Program-made: the position numbers and the translations under genes
Assembly: GCF_022815645.1 (NCBI RefSeq)
Contig: NZ_JALGRO010000001.1
Coordinates: 310,001-374,000 of the forward strand
Length of the DNA: 64,000 bases
Direction: 5' to 3'
Source: Curtobacterium sp. VKM Ac-2922
GTDB taxonomy: Bacteria; Actinomycetota; Actinomycetes; Actinomycetales; Microbacteriaceae
Shown: positions 8,135-19,202 of the stretch, piece after piece
Layout: the number at the start of each line of letters is the position of its first letter
How positions within the stretch are numbered: the stretch's first letter is position 1
Notes under the pieces: generated by a model
The model's input: only the letters and a program-made list of their open reading frames with translations
What the model was told of the DNA's origin: nothing
Databases searched by the model: none

Positions 8135-9423
8135 GGTGTGGTCGCTTCCTGGTGCAGTACGGATCGGGTGGGGTCGTCGAGCAGGTCGCGGAAGCCGATC
8201 TCGGCCGCGCCGCGCAGCAGCACGTCGGCGCCGAGCGCGGTGGGGACGATCCGGACGCGGTCGGCCATCGCGGCCATCGACTGCGCGCGGACGGCGTCCA
8301 CGATCCGGTCGCCGACGTGGCCGAGCAGGGTGCCGAGGAAGCCGCCGAGCGCGACGACCTCGGGGTTGACGGTGTGGATCGCGTTGCGCAGTCCGGTGGC
8401 GAGCGCCGCGACCTGCCGGTCGACGACCGCCTGCACCTCGGGCCCGCCGGCGGCGAGTGCCCGGCCCAACGCGGGGAGGTCGTCCGCGGCAACTCCGGTG
8501 ACCGCGACCAGGTCGGCACGCGAGGCCTCGGTCTCCAGGCACCCGAAGGCACCGCAGTGACACCGGATGCCGTTGTCAGCGACGAAGGTGTGCCCGAGCT
8601 CGCCGGCGTACCCGTCGGCGCCGCTCAGGGGTCGGCCGGCGCTGATGACGCCGCCACCGATGCCGGATGCGCCACCGTTCAGGTAGATGAGGTCGCGGAC
8701 TCCTCGGCCGCTGCCGTACAGGTGCTCGGCGAAGGCGCCGAGGTTCGCGTCGTTCGCCACGCGCACCGGGCGGCCGGTCGCGGCGGCGAGCGGCTCGGCG
8801 AATGGCTCGTCGCGCCAGCCGAGGTGCGGGGCATAGCGCACCAGGCCGTCCTCGACGCGGACCGTGCCGGGGATCGCGACACCGATGCCGACCGTGCGGA
8901 AGGGTCGCATGGCGTCGGCCAGGTCGTCGAGCATCGTGGCGACGGCGGCCACGGCCTGGGGTGCTGTGGGGCGCGATGTCGTCGGGGACGTCACACGGTG
9001 CCGGATGGTGCCGTCGAGTCCGACGAGTGCGACCGTGACCGCGTCGATCTCGACCGTGACGGCGACGGCGACCACGTCGGACGACGCACGGACGACGGGG
9101 CTCGGCCGCCCGACACCGACGCCGACACCGGCACCGGCGCTGGCGCTGGACGCGGTTGCGCCGACGGCGACACGGCCCCCGGCCGCGGTGGCAGCCGCCG
9201 CACCGGGTGCGCCGCCGTCGGACTCGTGCACCAGACCGAGCGCCACGAGTTCGCCGACGAGCGCCAGGGTCGTCGAGCGGTTCAGGCCGGTGCGTCGGGT
9301 GACCTCGGCGCGGGTGACGGGGCCCTCCTGGTGGACGAGCCGGAGTACGCGCGCGGTGTTCCGGCGCGGAACCGCGCCGCCCACGCCGCGCGCGCCGCCT
9401 GCGCCACCCGTCGCCGTCGCCAT
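8131..9423 (-). CDS. ROK-family transcriptional regulator (XylR-like)
   Basis: Winged HTH (residues ~20-65, RRNTARVLRLVHQEGPVTRAEVTRRTGLNRST) followed by an Ala/Gly/Ser-rich linker and a ROK sugar-binding domain. The domain has the zinc/ROK signature IRCHCGAFGCLE and the ADGYAGELGHT segment. ROK regulators of this build repress xylose genes in many Gram-positives and respond to the sugar. It is encoded inside the operon, five bases after the isomerase stop, so it is likely autoregulated. The best operator candidates are in the divergent promoter at 13512-13551. The unusually long low-complexity linker (~70-105) is odd. Confidence 0.85.
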   Translation of the reverse strand: MATATGGAGGARGVGGAVPRRNTARVLRLVHQEGPVTRAEVTRRTGLNRSTTLALVGELVALGLVHESDGGAPGAAAATAAGGRVAVGATASSASAGAGVGVGVGRPSPVVRASSDVVAVAVTVEIDAVTVALVGLDGTIRHRVTSPTTSRPTAPQAVAAVATMLDDLADAMRPFRTVGIGVAIPGTVRVEDGLVRYAPHLGWRDEPFAEPLAAATGRPVRVANDANLGAFAEHLYGSGRGVRDLIYLNGGASGIGGGVISAGRPLSGADGYAGELGHTFVADNGIRCHCGAFGCLETEASRADLVAVTGVAADDLPALGRALAAGGPEVQAVVDRQVAALATGLRNAIHTVNPEVVALGGFLGTLLGHVGDRIVDAVRAQSMAAMADRVRIVPTALGADVLLRGAAEIGFRDLLDDPTRSVLHQEATTP

Positions 9424-9428
9424 CCCGC

Positions 9429-10475
9429 TCAGCGCGACCGCGAGAACGCGGCGTCGAACGAGGCCTCGGGCGGCGCGATGGTGCCGAGCCGCCGGACGAA
9501 CGCCAGCGCCTCGGGCCCGCCGACCAACCGGTCCATGCCGGCGTCCTCCCACTCGACGCTGGTCGGGCCGGCGTACCCGATGTGGTTCAGCACGCGGAAC
9601 ACCCGCTCCCACGGCACGTCGCCGTGGCCGGCGGTCACGAAGTCCCACCCGCGCCGGGGGTCGCCCCACGGCAGGTGCGAGGACAGTCGTCCGTTGCGGC
9701 CGTCGAGCTGCTTGACCGACTCCTTGCAGTGCACGTGGTACACCCGGTCGGCGAAGTCGAGCAGGAACGCGGCGGGGTCGAGGTCCTGCCAGACGAAGTG
9801 CGACGGGTCGAAGTTGAACCCGAACGCCGGCCGGTCGGCGAAGACCTCGAGCGTGCGCTTGGCGGTCCAGTAGTCGTACGCGATCTCGGACGGGTGCACC
9901 TCGAGCGCGAAGCGCACCCCGACCTCTTCGAACACGTCGAGGATCGGTGACCAGCGGTCGTGGAAGTCCTGGTACCCGGCGTCGATCATCGACGGCGGCA
10001 CCGGCGGGAACCCCGCGACGGTCTTCCAGATCGACGAGCCCGAGAACCCGGTCACGGTGTCGACCCCCATCGCGGCAGCAGCCCGGGCGGTCCACTGCAG
10101 TTCTTCGGCGGCGCGCTGGCGGACGCCCTCGGGGTCGCCGTCGCCCCACACGTGCGGCGGGACGATGTCCTCGTGCCGCTGGTCGATCGGGTCGTCGCAC
10201 ACCGCCTGTCCGACCAGGTGGTTCGCGATGGTCCAGACCTGCAGGCCGTTGTCGGCCAGGATCCGCTTGCGGTCGGCGACGTACTCCGGGTCCGTCGCGG
10301 CACGACGGACGTCCAGGTGGTCACCCCAGCACGCGATCTCCAGCCCGTCGTAGCCCCACTCGCCGGCGAGTCGGGCCACCTCGGTGAAGGGCAGGTCGGC
10401 CCACTGGCCGGTGAACAGGGTGACGGGCCTGGTCGGCGTCGTCGCCGGACCGGAGGCTCGTGGTGCGTCCGTCAT
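9429..10475 (-). CDS. Sugar phosphate isomerase/epimerase (xylose isomerase-like TIM barrel)
   Basis: A 348-residue AP_endonuc_2-type TIM barrel. Metal-ligand candidates are spaced as in the family: [22 protein letters not shown] and SVEWED. These proteins isomerise or epimerise free or phosphorylated sugars, or keto-inositols; the substrate is not predictable. ATG at 10475 is preceded by GGAAGGAAGC, a good ribosome binding site. It is co-transcribed with two Gfo/Idh proteins, a combination typical of uptake and oxidation pathways for rare sugars or inositols. Confidence 0.85.
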   Translation of the reverse strand: MTDAPRASGPATTPTRPVTLFTGQWADLPFTEVARLAGEWGYDGLEIACWGDHLDVRRAATDPEYVADRKRILADNGLQVWTIANHLVGQAVCDDPIDQRHEDIVPPHVWGDGDPEGVRQRAAEELQWTARAAAAMGVDTVTGFSGSSIWKTVAGFPPVPPSMIDAGYQDFHDRWSPILDVFEEVGVRFALEVHPSEIAYDYWTAKRTLEVFADRPAFGFNFDPSHFVWQDLDPAAFLLDFADRVYHVHCKESVKQLDGRNGRLSSHLPWGDPRRGWDFVTAGHGDVPWERVFRVLNHIGYAGPTSVEWEDAGMDRLVGGPEALAFVRRLGTIAPPEASFDAAFSRSR

Positions 10476-10498
10476 GGTGCTTCCTTCCGTCGCGTGGG

Positions 10499-11584
10499 TC
10501 ACCAGGTGTCGGGTCGTGCGTCGAACGGGACCGTCGCGGGTCGCTCGACCCGCGAGGTCACGGGCACGACCGTGTGCTCGCGAGCGGCGGTGCCGACCGC
10601 TTCCATCACCTCGAGCACGTGGTACGCCAGTTCCCCGGACGCCCGGTGGGGACGGTCGGTGTCGATGGCGTGCGCCATGTCGGCGAGCCCGTACCCGCGG
10701 CCCGCATCGGCGTACCCCGCGCGGACCGGCAGGTCGTGCCACGTGCGGTCGTCGGCGGTCGCGATGGCCGCGGTCTCCGAGAACGTGTTCGGGTCGGGCA
10801 CGGCCAGGGTGCCGGCGGTGCCGTACACCTCGAACAGCGGCGACCGGGTGGCCCAGACCTCGAACGACACGGTGACCGTCGAGACGACGCCGTCCTGGTG
10901 TTCGAGGATCGCGACCACGTGGGTGTCGATGTCCACCGGGATCGGGGTGCCGGCAGCGGGGCCGGTCACGACGGTGCGCTGGCGGGCGGACCGGGTGGCA
11001 CTGCCGCTGACCCGCACGACGGGACCGAAGAACGACACCAGGCTGGTCAGGTAGTACGGCCCCATGTCCAGCAGCGGTCCGCCGCCCGGCTGGTAGTAGA
11101 ACGCCGGCGCCGGGTGCCAGAGCTCGTGCCCGGGCGCACTCCAGGACACCGCTGCACCGACGGGCTGGCCGATCGCGCCGTCGTCGAGCGCTGCTCGGGC
11201 GGTCTGGATGCCGGTGCCGAGCACGGTGTCGGGTGCGCTGCCGACCCGCAGGCCGGCGGCACGGGCGTGTTCGAGCACGGGAGCGGCCTCGGCGGTGCTG
11301 GTCGCCAGGGGCTTCTCGCCGTAGACGTGCTTGCCCGCGGCGAGCGCCCGGGTGGCGACGTCGGCGTGCGCTGCGGGGATCGTCAGGTTGAGGACGACGT
11401 CGACCTCGTCGTGCGCGAGCAGCGCGTCGACGCTGAGGGCCAGCACGCCCTGCTCGGTCGCCACGGCTGCGGCGCGCTCGGTGTCCAGGTCGGCGACCGC
11501 GGTCAGGCGCAGGTTCGGCAGGGACGGCAGGTGCTCGAGGTACTGGCGACTGATGTTCCCGACGCCGACCATGCCGACCCTCAT
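10499..11584 (-). CDS. Gfo/Idh/MocA-family oxidoreductase
   Basis: N-terminal Rossmann domain ([19 protein letters not shown](P) fingerprint), the family motif GEKPLA, and a C-terminal substrate domain with [13 protein letters not shown], the region holding the catalytic DxGxH-like element (here DMGPYY). 361 residues. It is one of two paralogues in this operon, probably acting in successive oxidation or reduction steps on a sugar. The start overlaps the ThuA gene stop (ATGA), indicating translational coupling. Confidence 0.88.
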   Translation of the reverse strand: MRVGMVGVGNISRQYLEHLPSLPNLRLTAVADLDTERAAAVATEQGVLALSVDALLAHDEVDVVLNLTIPAAHADVATRALAAGKHVYGEKPLATSTAEAAPVLEHARAAGLRVGSAPDTVLGTGIQTARAALDDGAIGQPVGAAVSWSAPGHELWHPAPAFYYQPGGGPLLDMGPYYLTSLVSFFGPVVRVSGSATRSARQRTVVTGPAAGTPIPVDIDTHVVAILEHQDGVVSTVTVSFEVWATRSPLFEVYGTAGTLAVPDPNTFSETAAIATADDRTWHDLPVRAGYADAGRGYGLADMAHAIDTDRPHRASGELAYHVLEVMEAVGTAAREHTVVPVTSRVERPATVPFDARPDTW

Positions 11585-12279
11585 CGGGCTGCCCACAGGA
11601 GCCCCCGTTCGATGACGGTGCGGAGCGGTTGCGACTCGACGACCTCGAGCCGGTGCCCGGGTGCCGAGACGAACACGCGACCCTGTCCCCACTGCCGGGT
11701 CCAGATCGCGGGTGCGGTGACCGGGCGGTTCCAGGCGTCGAAGTCGCGGGCATCCTGCGTGGTGGTGGCCAGCACGTCGTTGTACTCGTCGCTGAGCACC
11801 CAGTACTGCTCGGTGAGCAGGTCGAAGTCCTCGATCCCCTGGGTGATCGGGTGCGACCGGCCGAGGTCGGTGATGTGCACCGTGTACGGGATGTAGTTGT
11901 CGGACTGCTCGCCGGTGCGTTCTGCCGGCGGCCTGGCGGCGTGGTGGGCGAACTGTCCGCCGACCATGTGCAGGTAGTCGGCGGTGTTCCGGAAGGCGTC
12001 CGCGATCCCGCCGTGCCAGCCGGCCAGCCCGGCACCGCCGAGCACGGCACGCTGCAGTCCGGCGAACTCGTCGTCGGCGATCGTCGACATCGTGACGACC
12101 TGCACGATCAGGTCGACGGAGTCCATGACGGTCGCGTCGGCGTAGACCGCGGTGGAGTCCGACACGTGGACGTCGAAGCCGTTGTCCCGCAGGAACGGCA
12201 GGAACGCGTCGGTGGTCTCGACGGGCTGGTGGCCGTCCCAGCCGCCGCGGACGACGAGGGCTTGGCGCCGGGGGCTCAT
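11581..12279 (-). CDS. ThuA-domain protein (trehalose-utilisation type)
   Basis: A 232-residue class I glutamine-amidotransferase-like fold: [16 protein letters not shown] at the N-terminus, [13 protein letters not shown] in the middle, [15 protein letters not shown] and a terminal APGHRLEVV. ThuA proteins are linked to trehalose, sucrose and keto-sugar pathways, but their chemistry is not firmly settled. It sits between two Gfo/Idh genes with ATGA overlaps on both sides, so the three products are made in step and probably act together. Confidence 0.85.
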   Translation of the reverse strand: MSPRRQALVVRGGWDGHQPVETTDAFLPFLRDNGFDVHVSDSTAVYADATVMDSVDLIVQVVTMSTIADDEFAGLQRAVLGGAGLAGWHGGIADAFRNTADYLHMVGGQFAHHAARPPAERTGEQSDNYIPYTVHITDLGRSHPITQGIEDFDLLTEQYWVLSDEYNDVLATTTQDARDFDAWNRPVTAPAIWTRQWGQGRVFVSAPGHRLEVVESQPLRTVIERGLLWAAR

Positions 12280-13475
12280 GCGGCATCCGATCCGGTGGTG
12301 GTGGGCGTCCAGCTGCTGCCGTCGGCGGCGCTGCGTTCGACGGCGTCGAGCACGCGCTGCACGTGCAGGCCGTCCTCGAACGACGGCGACGGGTCGGTGC
12401 CGGCGGTGATCGCGTCGACGAAGTCCTTCACCTGGTGGCTGAAGGTGTGCTCGTACCCGATCAGGTGCCCGGTCGGCCACCACGCGGCCATGTAGGGGTG
12501 CTCGGGCTCGGTGACCAGGATGCGGCGGAAGCCCTGCTCGCCGGCGGGGGCGGCGGACTCGTACAGGCGGAGTTCGTTCATCGACTCGAGGTCGAACTGG
12601 ATCGCGCCCGTCGAGCCGGAGACCTCGAGCGTCAGCCCGTTCTTCCGGCCGGTGGCGTAGCGGGTGGCTTCGAAGGTGCCGATCGCGCCGTCGGCAGCGC
12701 CGCCGCTGAGCCGGCCGAGGAAGAACGCGGCGTCGTCGACCGTGACCTGGCCCCGTTCGCTCGACGCGGTGCCGGACAGCCCGACGCCCTCGCCCAGCAG
12801 CGGGCGTTCGTGCACGAAGGTCTCGAGCGTGCCGGAGACGCTGGCGAGCTGTGCGCCGGTGACGAACTCGGCCATGTCGATCGCGTGCGCGCCGATGTCG
12901 CCGAGCGATCCGGAGCCGGCGAGCGACTTGTCGAGGCGCCACGTCATCGGGCCCTCCTCGTCGGTCAGCCAGTCCTGCAGGTACAGCGCGCGGACCTGGC
13001 GGACGGTCCCGATCCTGCCGTCCTGCACCAGCTGGCGCGCGAACGCGATGGCGGGCACGCGACGGTAGCTGAACCCGACCATGGCGCGGACACCGTGTTC
13101 GCGTGCTGCGCGGGCGGCGTCGACCATCGCCTCGGCCTCGGCCACGGTGTTGGCGAGCGGCTTCTCGCACAGCACGTGCTTGCCGGCCTGCAGTGCGGCG
13201 ACGGCGACCTCGACGTGCGAGGACCCGGGCGACACCACGTCGACGACGTCGATGTCCGGGTCGGCCACGACGGCCCGCCAGTCGGTCGATGCCCGCTGCC
13301 AGCCGTACTGCACACGAGCCGCTTCGGTCCGGTCGGGATCACGTCCGACGACCACGGTCATCTCGGGTTCGGCGTCGAGGTCGAAGAACCTGGGCGCCGT
13401 CCGCCATGCCTGTGAGTGCGCGGCTCCCATGAAGCCGTGCCCGATCATCGCCACCCGGAGGGGTCTGCGTGCCAT
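12276..13475 (-). CDS. Gfo/Idh/MocA-family oxidoreductase, first gene of the operon
   Basis: A 399-residue protein with [14 protein letters not shown] (NAD(P)-binding), CEKPLAN (catalytic Lys of the EKP motif) and [13 protein letters not shown], a good DxGxH-type catalytic motif. It is the more canonical of the two paralogues. ATG at 13475 lies opposite xylA, so the 97-bp gap contains divergent promoters. The stop overlaps the ThuA start (ATGA). Confidence 0.9.
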   Translation of the reverse strand: MARRPLRVAMIGHGFMGAAHSQAWRTAPRFFDLDAEPEMTVVVGRDPDRTEAARVQYGWQRASTDWRAVVADPDIDVVDVVSPGSSHVEVAVAALQAGKHVLCEKPLANTVAEAEAMVDAARAAREHGVRAMVGFSYRRVPAIAFARQLVQDGRIGTVRQVRALYLQDWLTDEEGPMTWRLDKSLAGSGSLGDIGAHAIDMAEFVTGAQLASVSGTLETFVHERPLLGEGVGLSGTASSERGQVTVDDAAFFLGRLSGGAADGAIGTFEATRYATGRKNGLTLEVSGSTGAIQFDLESMNELRLYESAAPAGEQGFRRILVTEPEHPYMAAWWPTGHLIGYEHTFSHQVKDFVDAITAGTDPSPSFEDGLHVQRVLDAVERSAADGSSWTPTTTGSDAA

Positions 13476-13511
13476 CCGTTCGCTCCCTTGCGATCACGTC
13501 CTTGCCAGAGT

Positions 13512-13551
13512 CAACACTACCGCTTATGTTGGGCGCGGCAACATTTTGTTT
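13512..13551. promoter_or_regulatory. Candidate ROK operator region in the xyl divergent promoter
   Basis: Between the divergent starts lies CAACACTACCGCTTATGTTG (13512-13531), an inverted repeat with CAACA/TGTTG half-sites. Twenty-six bases later AACATTTTGTTT (13540-13551) has AACA/TGTT halves. This AT-rich patch is out of keeping with the surrounding GC and is the natural place for the XylR-like ROK regulator to bind and control both operons. The assignment of regulator to site is inferred from context. Confidence 0.55.
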
Positions 13552-13572
13552 CGACGACGAACGGTGACCACC

Positions 13573-14766
13573 ATGGCAGCGACGCCCACCCGTGCAGACA
13601 AGTTCTCCTTCGGTCTCTGGACCATCGGTTACAACGGCTCGGACCCCTTCGGCGGACCCACCCGCCCCCAGCTCGACGTGGTCGAGGCAGTCGAGAAGCT
13701 CGACGAGCTCGGCGCCTACGGCCTGACCTTCCACGACGACGACCTGTTCGCGTTCGGCTCGACCGACGCCGAGCGCCAGACCCAGATCGACCGCCTCAAG
13801 GGCGCGCTCGAGTCGACCGGCATCATCGTGCCGATGGTCACGACGAACCTGTTCTCCGCCCCGGTCTTCAAGGACGGCGGCTTCACCTCGAACGACCGCC
13901 AGGTCCGCCGCTTCGCGCTCCGCAAGGTGCTGCGCAACGTCGACCTGGCCGCCGAGCTCGGCGCGAAGACCTTCGTGATGTGGGGTGGCCGCGAGGGCGC
14001 CGAGTACGACTCCGCCAAGGACGTGCAGGCCGCGCTCTCCCGCTACAAGGAGTCCGTCGACCTGCTCGCGCAGTACGTCACCGACAAGGGCTACGACATC
14101 CGGTTCGCGATCGAGCCGAAGCCGAACGAGCCCCGCGGCGACATCCTGCTGCCGACCCTCGGCCACGCGATCGCGTTCATCGACACGCTCGAGCGTCCGG
14201 AGCTGTTCGGCGTGAACCCCGAGGTCGGCCACGAGCAGATGGCGGGCCTGAACTTCACGGCCGGCATCGCCCAGGCGCTGTACCAGGGCAAGCTCTTCCA
14301 CATCGACCTGAACGGCCAGCGCGGCATCAAGTACGACCAGGACCTGGTGTTCGGTCACGGCGACCTGCAGAACGCGTTCTCGCTCGTCGACCTGCTCGAG
14401 CACGGTGCTCCCCAGGGCGGTGTCGCGTACGACGGCCCCCGCCACTTCGACTACAAGCCGAGCCGCACCGAGGACATCTCCGGCGTCTGGGACTCCGCCG
14501 CGGCGAACATGCGCATGTACCTGCTGCTCAAGGAGCGTGCGCAGGCCTTCCGCGCCGACCCCGAGGTGCAGGCCGCACTCGCCGCGTCCAAGGTCGACGA
14601 GCTGAGCACCCCGACGCTCAACCCGGGTGAGACCTACGACGACGTGCTCGCCGACCGCAGCGCGTTCGAGGACTTCGACGCCGACGCCTACTTCGGCGCC
14701 AAGGGCTTCGGCTTCGTCCGCCTGCAGCAGCTGGCCGTCGAGCACCTCATGGGCGCGCGGAACTGA
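13573..14766 (+). CDS. xylA: Xylose isomerase
   Basis: Converts D-xylose to D-xylulose (also glucose to fructose). A 397-residue actinobacterial type I enzyme: [10 protein letters not shown] carries the catalytic His/Asp pair, [13 protein letters not shown] the first metal Glu with its Lys, [14 protein letters not shown] the second metal site and HIDLNGQ another ligand set. ATG at 13573; an in-frame GTG nine bases earlier is a possible alternative. The stop overlaps the xylB start (TGATG). Confidence 0.97.
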   Translation: MAATPTRADKFSFGLWTIGYNGSDPFGGPTRPQLDVVEAVEKLDELGAYGLTFHDDDLFAFGSTDAERQTQIDRLKGALESTGIIVPMVTTNLFSAPVFKDGGFTSNDRQVRRFALRKVLRNVDLAAELGAKTFVMWGGREGAEYDSAKDVQAALSRYKESVDLLAQYVTDKGYDIRFAIEPKPNEPRGDILLPTLGHAIAFIDTLERPELFGVNPEVGHEQMAGLNFTAGIAQALYQGKLFHIDLNGQRGIKYDQDLVFGHGDLQNAFSLVDLLEHGAPQGGVAYDGPRHFDYKPSRTEDISGVWDSAAANMRMYLLLKERAQAFRADPEVQAALAASKVDELSTPTLNPGETYDDVLADRSAFEDFDADAYFGAKGFGFVRLQQLAVEHLMGARN

Positions 14767-16274
14767 TGTCGGACATCCGACCGGGCGCGGTCGACCCAGG
14801 CGACGGCACGCTCGTCGCCGGGGTCGACTCCTCGACCCAGTCCTGCAAGGTCACCATCCGTGACGCCCGCACCGGTGCCGTCGTCCGCGAGGGCCGCGCG
14901 TCGCACCCGGACGGCACCTCGGTCGACCCGGAGCACTGGTGGACCGCGCTCGGCGCCGCGATCGCGGACGCCGGCGGGCTGGACGACGTCGCCGCCGTGG
15001 CGATCGCCGGACAGCAGCACGGCATGGTCGCCCTGGACGCCGAGGGCCGCGTGGTCCGCGACGCGCTGCTGTGGAACGACGTCCGCAGCGCCGACGCGGC
15101 AGCGCAGATGGTCGACGAACTCGGCCGGGAGGCATGGGTCGCCCGCACGGGACTGGTCCCGGTGGCCTCGTTCACCGGTACCAAGCTGCGGTGGCTCCGC
15201 GACGCCGAGCCGGCGAACGCCGACCGCGTGGCCGCGGTCGCACTCCCCCACGACTGGCTGTCGTGGCGGCTGCGCGGCCACGGGCCCGCGGACGTCAGCC
15301 CGCTCGGCCCCGATCTCGACGCCCTGGCGACCGATGCGTCGGACGCCAGCGGCACCGCGTACTGGGACCCCGCTCGTCGGGAGTACGACCCGGAGCTGTT
15401 CACGCTGGCACTCGGTCGCCCGATGCGCGTCGCGGGTGACGGTGCCACGGACGGCGTCGTCGTCCCCCGGGTCGTCGCCGCCGACCAGCCGATGGCCACG
15501 CTCGACACCGACGTGCCGCTCGCCGGGGGCGGGGTCGCACACCACGGCCTGGTCGTCGGCGCCGGCACCGGCGACAACGCCGGCGCGGCGCTCGGCCTGG
15601 GCCTCGGCCCGGGCGACGTCGCGGTGTCCCTCGGGACCAGCGGGACGGTCTTCGGCGTGACCGACGCCGCGCTCGCGGACCCGAGCGGGACCGTGGCGGG
15701 CTTCGCCGACGCGACGGGGGCGCGCCTCCCGATCGTCACGACGCTCAACGCGGCCCGCGTGCTCGAGGTGATCGGTGGCCTGCTCGGCGTCGACCACGGC
15801 GAGCTCGGCGAGCTCGCACTGGGCGCGCCGGCCGGTGCCGACGGACTCGTCCTGGTGCCGTACTTCGTCGGGGAACGCACGCCGAACCGCCCGGACGCCA
15901 CCGCGTCCCTGCTGGGGATGACCCCGACGACGACCGACCGGGCCCACCTGGCCCGAGCGGCGTTCGAGGGCATGCTCTGTGCACTGGCCGACGGACTCGC
16001 TGCCGTCGAGGACGCCGGCGTCACCGTGGAGCGCCTGCTGCTGATCGGCGGTGCCGCACGCAACCAGGCCGTGCGGACGATCGCCGCGCAGGTGTTCGGT
16101 CGCGACGTGCACCTGCCCGAACCGGGCGAGTACGTCGCCGCCGGCGCTGCCCGACAGGCAGCGTGGGCACTCACCGGCACCCTGCCGACGTGGTTGCTGC
16201 AGACGACGACCGTCGCCGCGGACCCGCACCCCGAGGTGCTGGCCCACTACCGGGACGCCGTCGCGGCGTCCTGA
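14766..16274 (+). CDS. xylB: Xylulokinase
   Basis: FGGY-family kinase, 502 residues, phosphorylating D-xylulose to xylulose 5-phosphate for the pentose phosphate pathway. Seen: the N-terminal phosphate loop [29 protein letters not shown] and the C-terminal ATP-binding [25 protein letters not shown]. The start codon overlaps the xylA stop, so the two are translationally coupled. A strong hairpin follows at 16290. Confidence 0.95.
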   Translation: MSDIRPGAVDPGDGTLVAGVDSSTQSCKVTIRDARTGAVVREGRASHPDGTSVDPEHWWTALGAAIADAGGLDDVAAVAIAGQQHGMVALDAEGRVVRDALLWNDVRSADAAAQMVDELGREAWVARTGLVPVASFTGTKLRWLRDAEPANADRVAAVALPHDWLSWRLRGHGPADVSPLGPDLDALATDASDASGTAYWDPARREYDPELFTLALGRPMRVAGDGATDGVVVPRVVAADQPMATLDTDVPLAGGGVAHHGLVVGAGTGDNAGAALGLGLGPGDVAVSLGTSGTVFGVTDAALADPSGTVAGFADATGARLPIVTTLNAARVLEVIGGLLGVDHGELGELALGAPAGADGLVLVPYFVGERTPNRPDATASLLGMTPTTTDRAHLARAAFEGMLCALADGLAAVEDAGVTVERLLLIGGAARNQAVRTIAAQVFGRDVHLPEPGEYVAAGAARQAAWALTGTLPTWLLQTTTVAADPHPEVLAHYRDAVAAS

Positions 16275-16289
16275 CCCATCCGATCACCG

Positions 16290-16324
16290 TGCCCCCGGTA
16301 CCCGTCACACGGGCACCGGGGGCA
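16290..16324 (+). terminator. Hairpin terminator after xylAB
   Basis: TGCCCCCGGTACCCGT pairs with ACGGGCACCGGGGGCA across a three-base loop: a 16-bp stem with one A/C mismatch, 15 bases after the xylB stop. There is no long T-run, as is usual in high-GC actinobacteria. It separates xylAB from the esterase gene. Confidence 0.75.
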
Positions 16325-16346
16325 TGATCGTCCCCGGAGGACACCG

Positions 16347-17339
16347 ATGCCGCTGACCGACCTGCCCCTCGTAGAGCTCCGCACCCACCGACCGACCGTC
16401 CGCGTGCCGGACGACTTCGACGCGTTCTGGGCCGACACGATCGCCCAGGCACGCGCCGATGCCGACCGCACCGGCGCCCGGCCCGAGACCACCCCGGCCG
16501 ACACCCCGGTCACCGGACTGGTGATCGAGGACCTGACGTTCCCGGGTTTCGCCGCCGACCCCGTGCGCGCCTGGATCACCCGCCCCGCCGGATCCGGGTC
16601 AGAACCGTTGCCCGTCGTCGTCGAGTACCTCGGGTACAACGGCGGGCGCAGCCGACCCGGCGAGCGGATCGCGTGGGCACTGGCCGGGTACGTGCACGTC
16701 GTCATGGACACCCGCGGCCAGGGCAGCGGATGGGGCGGGGGCGACACCCCGGACCCGCACGGTGCCGGGCCGCACATCGGCGGGTGGATGACGAGCGGCA
16801 TCGAGCGCCCCCAGGACCACTTCTACCGCCGCGTGTACACGGACGCCGTCCGGCTCGTCGACGCCGTGCGGACGCTGCCGGGTGTCGACCCGGAGCGCAT
16901 CGCACTGACCGGGGGCAGCCAGGGCGGTGGGATCGCGATCGCCGCGGCCGCGCTGGTGCAGGCGCACGTCGGGCCGATCGTCGCGGTGCTGCCGGACGTG
17001 GCGTTCCTGTGCGACTGGGAGCACGGTGCCGACGTCGCGGTGAGCGACCCGTACCAGGAGCTGGTCCGGTACCTGGCCGTACACCGGGACGCCGCCGAGA
17101 CGGTGTGGACGACGGCGTCGTACCTGGACGGCGTGAACTTCGCCGCCCGGATCACGGCGCCCGCATTGTTCTCGGTCGCGCTCATGGACGAGGTGGTGCC
17201 GCCGCGGACCACCTTCGCCGCCTACAACGCCCTGGGCTCGGCCGACAAGCAGATCGAGGTGTACCCGTACAACGGGCACGAGGGCGGTGGGTTCCGCCAC
17301 TGGGAGCGGCAGGTCGCGTTCCTGCGCGCACGCTCCTGA
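16347..17339 (+). CDS. Acetyl-xylan esterase / cephalosporin-C deacetylase-like hydrolase
   Basis: AXE1-family alpha/beta hydrolase, 330 residues, normal length. The nucleophile elbow is GGSQGG, the acid lies in ALMDEVVPP and the histidine in NGHEGG. The oxyanion-type YLGYNG and the DTRGQG motif of carbohydrate esterase family 7 are present. It probably deacetylates imported xylo-oligosaccharides, as it lacks a signal peptide and sits directly after xylAB. Confidence 0.9.
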   Translation: MPLTDLPLVELRTHRPTVRVPDDFDAFWADTIAQARADADRTGARPETTPADTPVTGLVIEDLTFPGFAADPVRAWITRPAGSGSEPLPVVVEYLGYNGGRSRPGERIAWALAGYVHVVMDTRGQGSGWGGGDTPDPHGAGPHIGGWMTSGIERPQDHFYRRVYTDAVRLVDAVRTLPGVDPERIALTGGSQGGGIAIAAAALVQAHVGPIVAVLPDVAFLCDWEHGADVAVSDPYQELVRYLAVHRDAAETVWTTASYLDGVNFAARITAPALFSVALMDEVVPPRTTFAAYNALGSADKQIEVYPYNGHEGGGFRHWERQVAFLRARS

Positions 17340-17468
17340 TCTCCAGATCCGCTCAGACAGGTGCGGAAACCGTCGTGAACCACTAGTTTCAGTGCTCATG
17401 TCCACGGTGTCGTGGAACTCCGGCGACGGAATCCGTTGCCGCCTCGGTCGAGAGAGGTGTGGTGGGCC

Positions 17469-19199
17469 ATGCGAGACGAACGTGTCGTGACGGCGTCGAC
17501 AGCGACGGTCAGTACCGAGAAGGGCCTGCGACCCGGTGCCATCGGGCTGATGGGCAGCGTCGTGATGGGGATCTCGTCCACCGCACCGGCCTACAGCCTG
17601 GCGGCGAGTCTGGGCCTGGTCGTGGCCAGCGGCGGAGCACTGCTGGCGGGCGTCAAGGCCCCCGCGATCATGCTGCTGGCCTTCATCCCGATGTGGATGA
17701 TCGCGGTGGCCTACCAGGAACTCAACCGCGAGGACCCGGACTGCGGCACGACCTTCACGTGGGCGACCCGGGCGTTCGGTGCGGTCACGGGCTGGCTCGG
17801 TGGGTGGGGCATCATCGCCGCCGACGTGATCGTGATGGCGAACCTGGCGCAGATCGCCGGGTCCTACGGGTTCTCGTTCGTCGGTGTCGTCACGAACGAC
17901 CCCGCCGTCAGCGCACTCGGGAACAGCACGCTCTGGTCGACCGTGGCCGGGGTGGCCTGGATCGCCGTGATGACCTTCATCTGCTACGTCGGCGTCGAGG
18001 TGTCGGCCCGCCTGCAGTACGTGCTTCTGGGGATCGAGGTGCTCGTGCTCGTGATGTTCGCGGTCGTCGCACTCGTCCGGGTGGGCACGGGCACGGGCGT
18101 CGAGGGCTCCCTCACCCCGTCGCTGTCGTGGCTGTGGCCGAGCGGCATGGACTTCGGGTCGGTGATCGCCCCGGCGATGCTCACCGCGATCTTCATCTAC
18201 TGGGGCTGGGACACGGCGGTGTCGCTGAACGAGGAGACGAAGGACCCGGAGAAGACCCCCGGGCGCGCAGCGGTCATCAGCACCGTGCTGCTGCTCGTCA
18301 TCTACGCGCTCGTCTCGATCGCCGCGATCGCGTTCGCGGGCGTGGGCACCAAGGGCATCGGCCTCGGCGCGCAGGGCAACGCGGACGACGTGTTCTCGGC
18401 GATCGGGCCGGCGCTGTTCGGCACGTCGTTCATCGGGCACGCCGCGATGGCCCTGCTGTCGTTCTCGATCCTGACCTCGGCGTCGGCATCCACCCAGACG
18501 ACGATCATGCCCACGGCCCGCACCGCGCTGTCGATGGCCGTCTACAAGGCGCTGCCGCCCCACTTCGCCCGCATCCACAAGCGCTTCCTGACGCCGACCT
18601 GGTCGACGCTCGGGATGGGGATCGCGTCCATCGCGTTCTACGTGCTGTTCACCGTCATCTCGACCAACCTGCTGACCGCGCTGATCGGCTCGGTCGGGCT
18701 GATGATCGCCTTCTACTACGGGCTGACCGGCTTCGCGTGCGTGTGGGTCTACCGGCGCACGCTGTTCACGACCGTGCGCAACTTCGTCATGCGCGGCCTG
18801 GTCCCCCTGCTCGGCGGTCTGACGCTGGCGGTGACGTTCGTGTACGGCCTGGTGCAGTTCGCGCAGCCCGACTGGCTGCAGGGCGACGACGGCAAGGACG
18901 TGACCATCCTGGGGATCGGAGCTGTCGCCGTGGTGGGGGTCGGTTCGATCCTGATCGGTGTCGTGCTCATGGCGATCTGGTGGTACCGCTCACCGGACTT
19001 CTTCGCCGGGCGCACCCTGACTGCGCAGACCCCGATCCTGGTGCTCGACGACACTCCGGACCCGATGGGGCTCCCCGGTGCCGGGCAGCAGCCGACCCTG
19101 ATCGCGCCGGACTTCTCGAACCTGCCGACGGGCAGCATCGCGGTCGACGAGGAGACCGGCAAGCGGTTCCGCAGGACGCGGTCGCGCGACGAGGACTGA
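17469..19199 (+). CDS. APC-family amino acid permease
   Basis: A 576-residue permease with about 12-13 transmembrane helices. The N-terminal segment LRPGAIGLMGSVVMGISSTAPAYSLAASLGL is the first APC helix with its unwound glycine motif, and FIYWGWDTAVSLNEETKDPEKTPGRAA is the conserved loop after helix 6. A polar C-terminal tail follows residue ~510. Substrate unknown (amino acid or polyamine). The ATG at 17469 is chosen because GAGAGAGGTG precedes it; the open frame extends upstream without coding character. Confidence 0.88.
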   Translation: MRDERVVTASTATVSTEKGLRPGAIGLMGSVVMGISSTAPAYSLAASLGLVVASGGALLAGVKAPAIMLLAFIPMWMIAVAYQELNREDPDCGTTFTWATRAFGAVTGWLGGWGIIAADVIVMANLAQIAGSYGFSFVGVVTNDPAVSALGNSTLWSTVAGVAWIAVMTFICYVGVEVSARLQYVLLGIEVLVLVMFAVVALVRVGTGTGVEGSLTPSLSWLWPSGMDFGSVIAPAMLTAIFIYWGWDTAVSLNEETKDPEKTPGRAAVISTVLLLVIYALVSIAAIAFAGVGTKGIGLGAQGNADDVFSAIGPALFGTSFIGHAAMALLSFSILTSASASTQTTIMPTARTALSMAVYKALPPHFARIHKRFLTPTWSTLGMGIASIAFYVLFTVISTNLLTALIGSVGLMIAFYYGLTGFACVWVYRRTLFTTVRNFVMRGLVPLLGGLTLAVTFVYGLVQFAQPDWLQGDDGKDVTILGIGAVAVVGVGSILIGVVLMAIWWYRSPDFFAGRTLTAQTPILVLDDTPDPMGLPGAGQQPTLIAPDFSNLPTGSIAVDEETGKRFRRTRSRDED

Positions 19200-19202
19200 G
19201 GC

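Noticed and set aside
9429..12050. Single 873-codon minus-strand gene
   Set aside because: Only the last 348 codons (sugar isomerase from ATG 10475) are coding-like; the upstream part is a shadow of the Gfo/Idh and ThuA genes.
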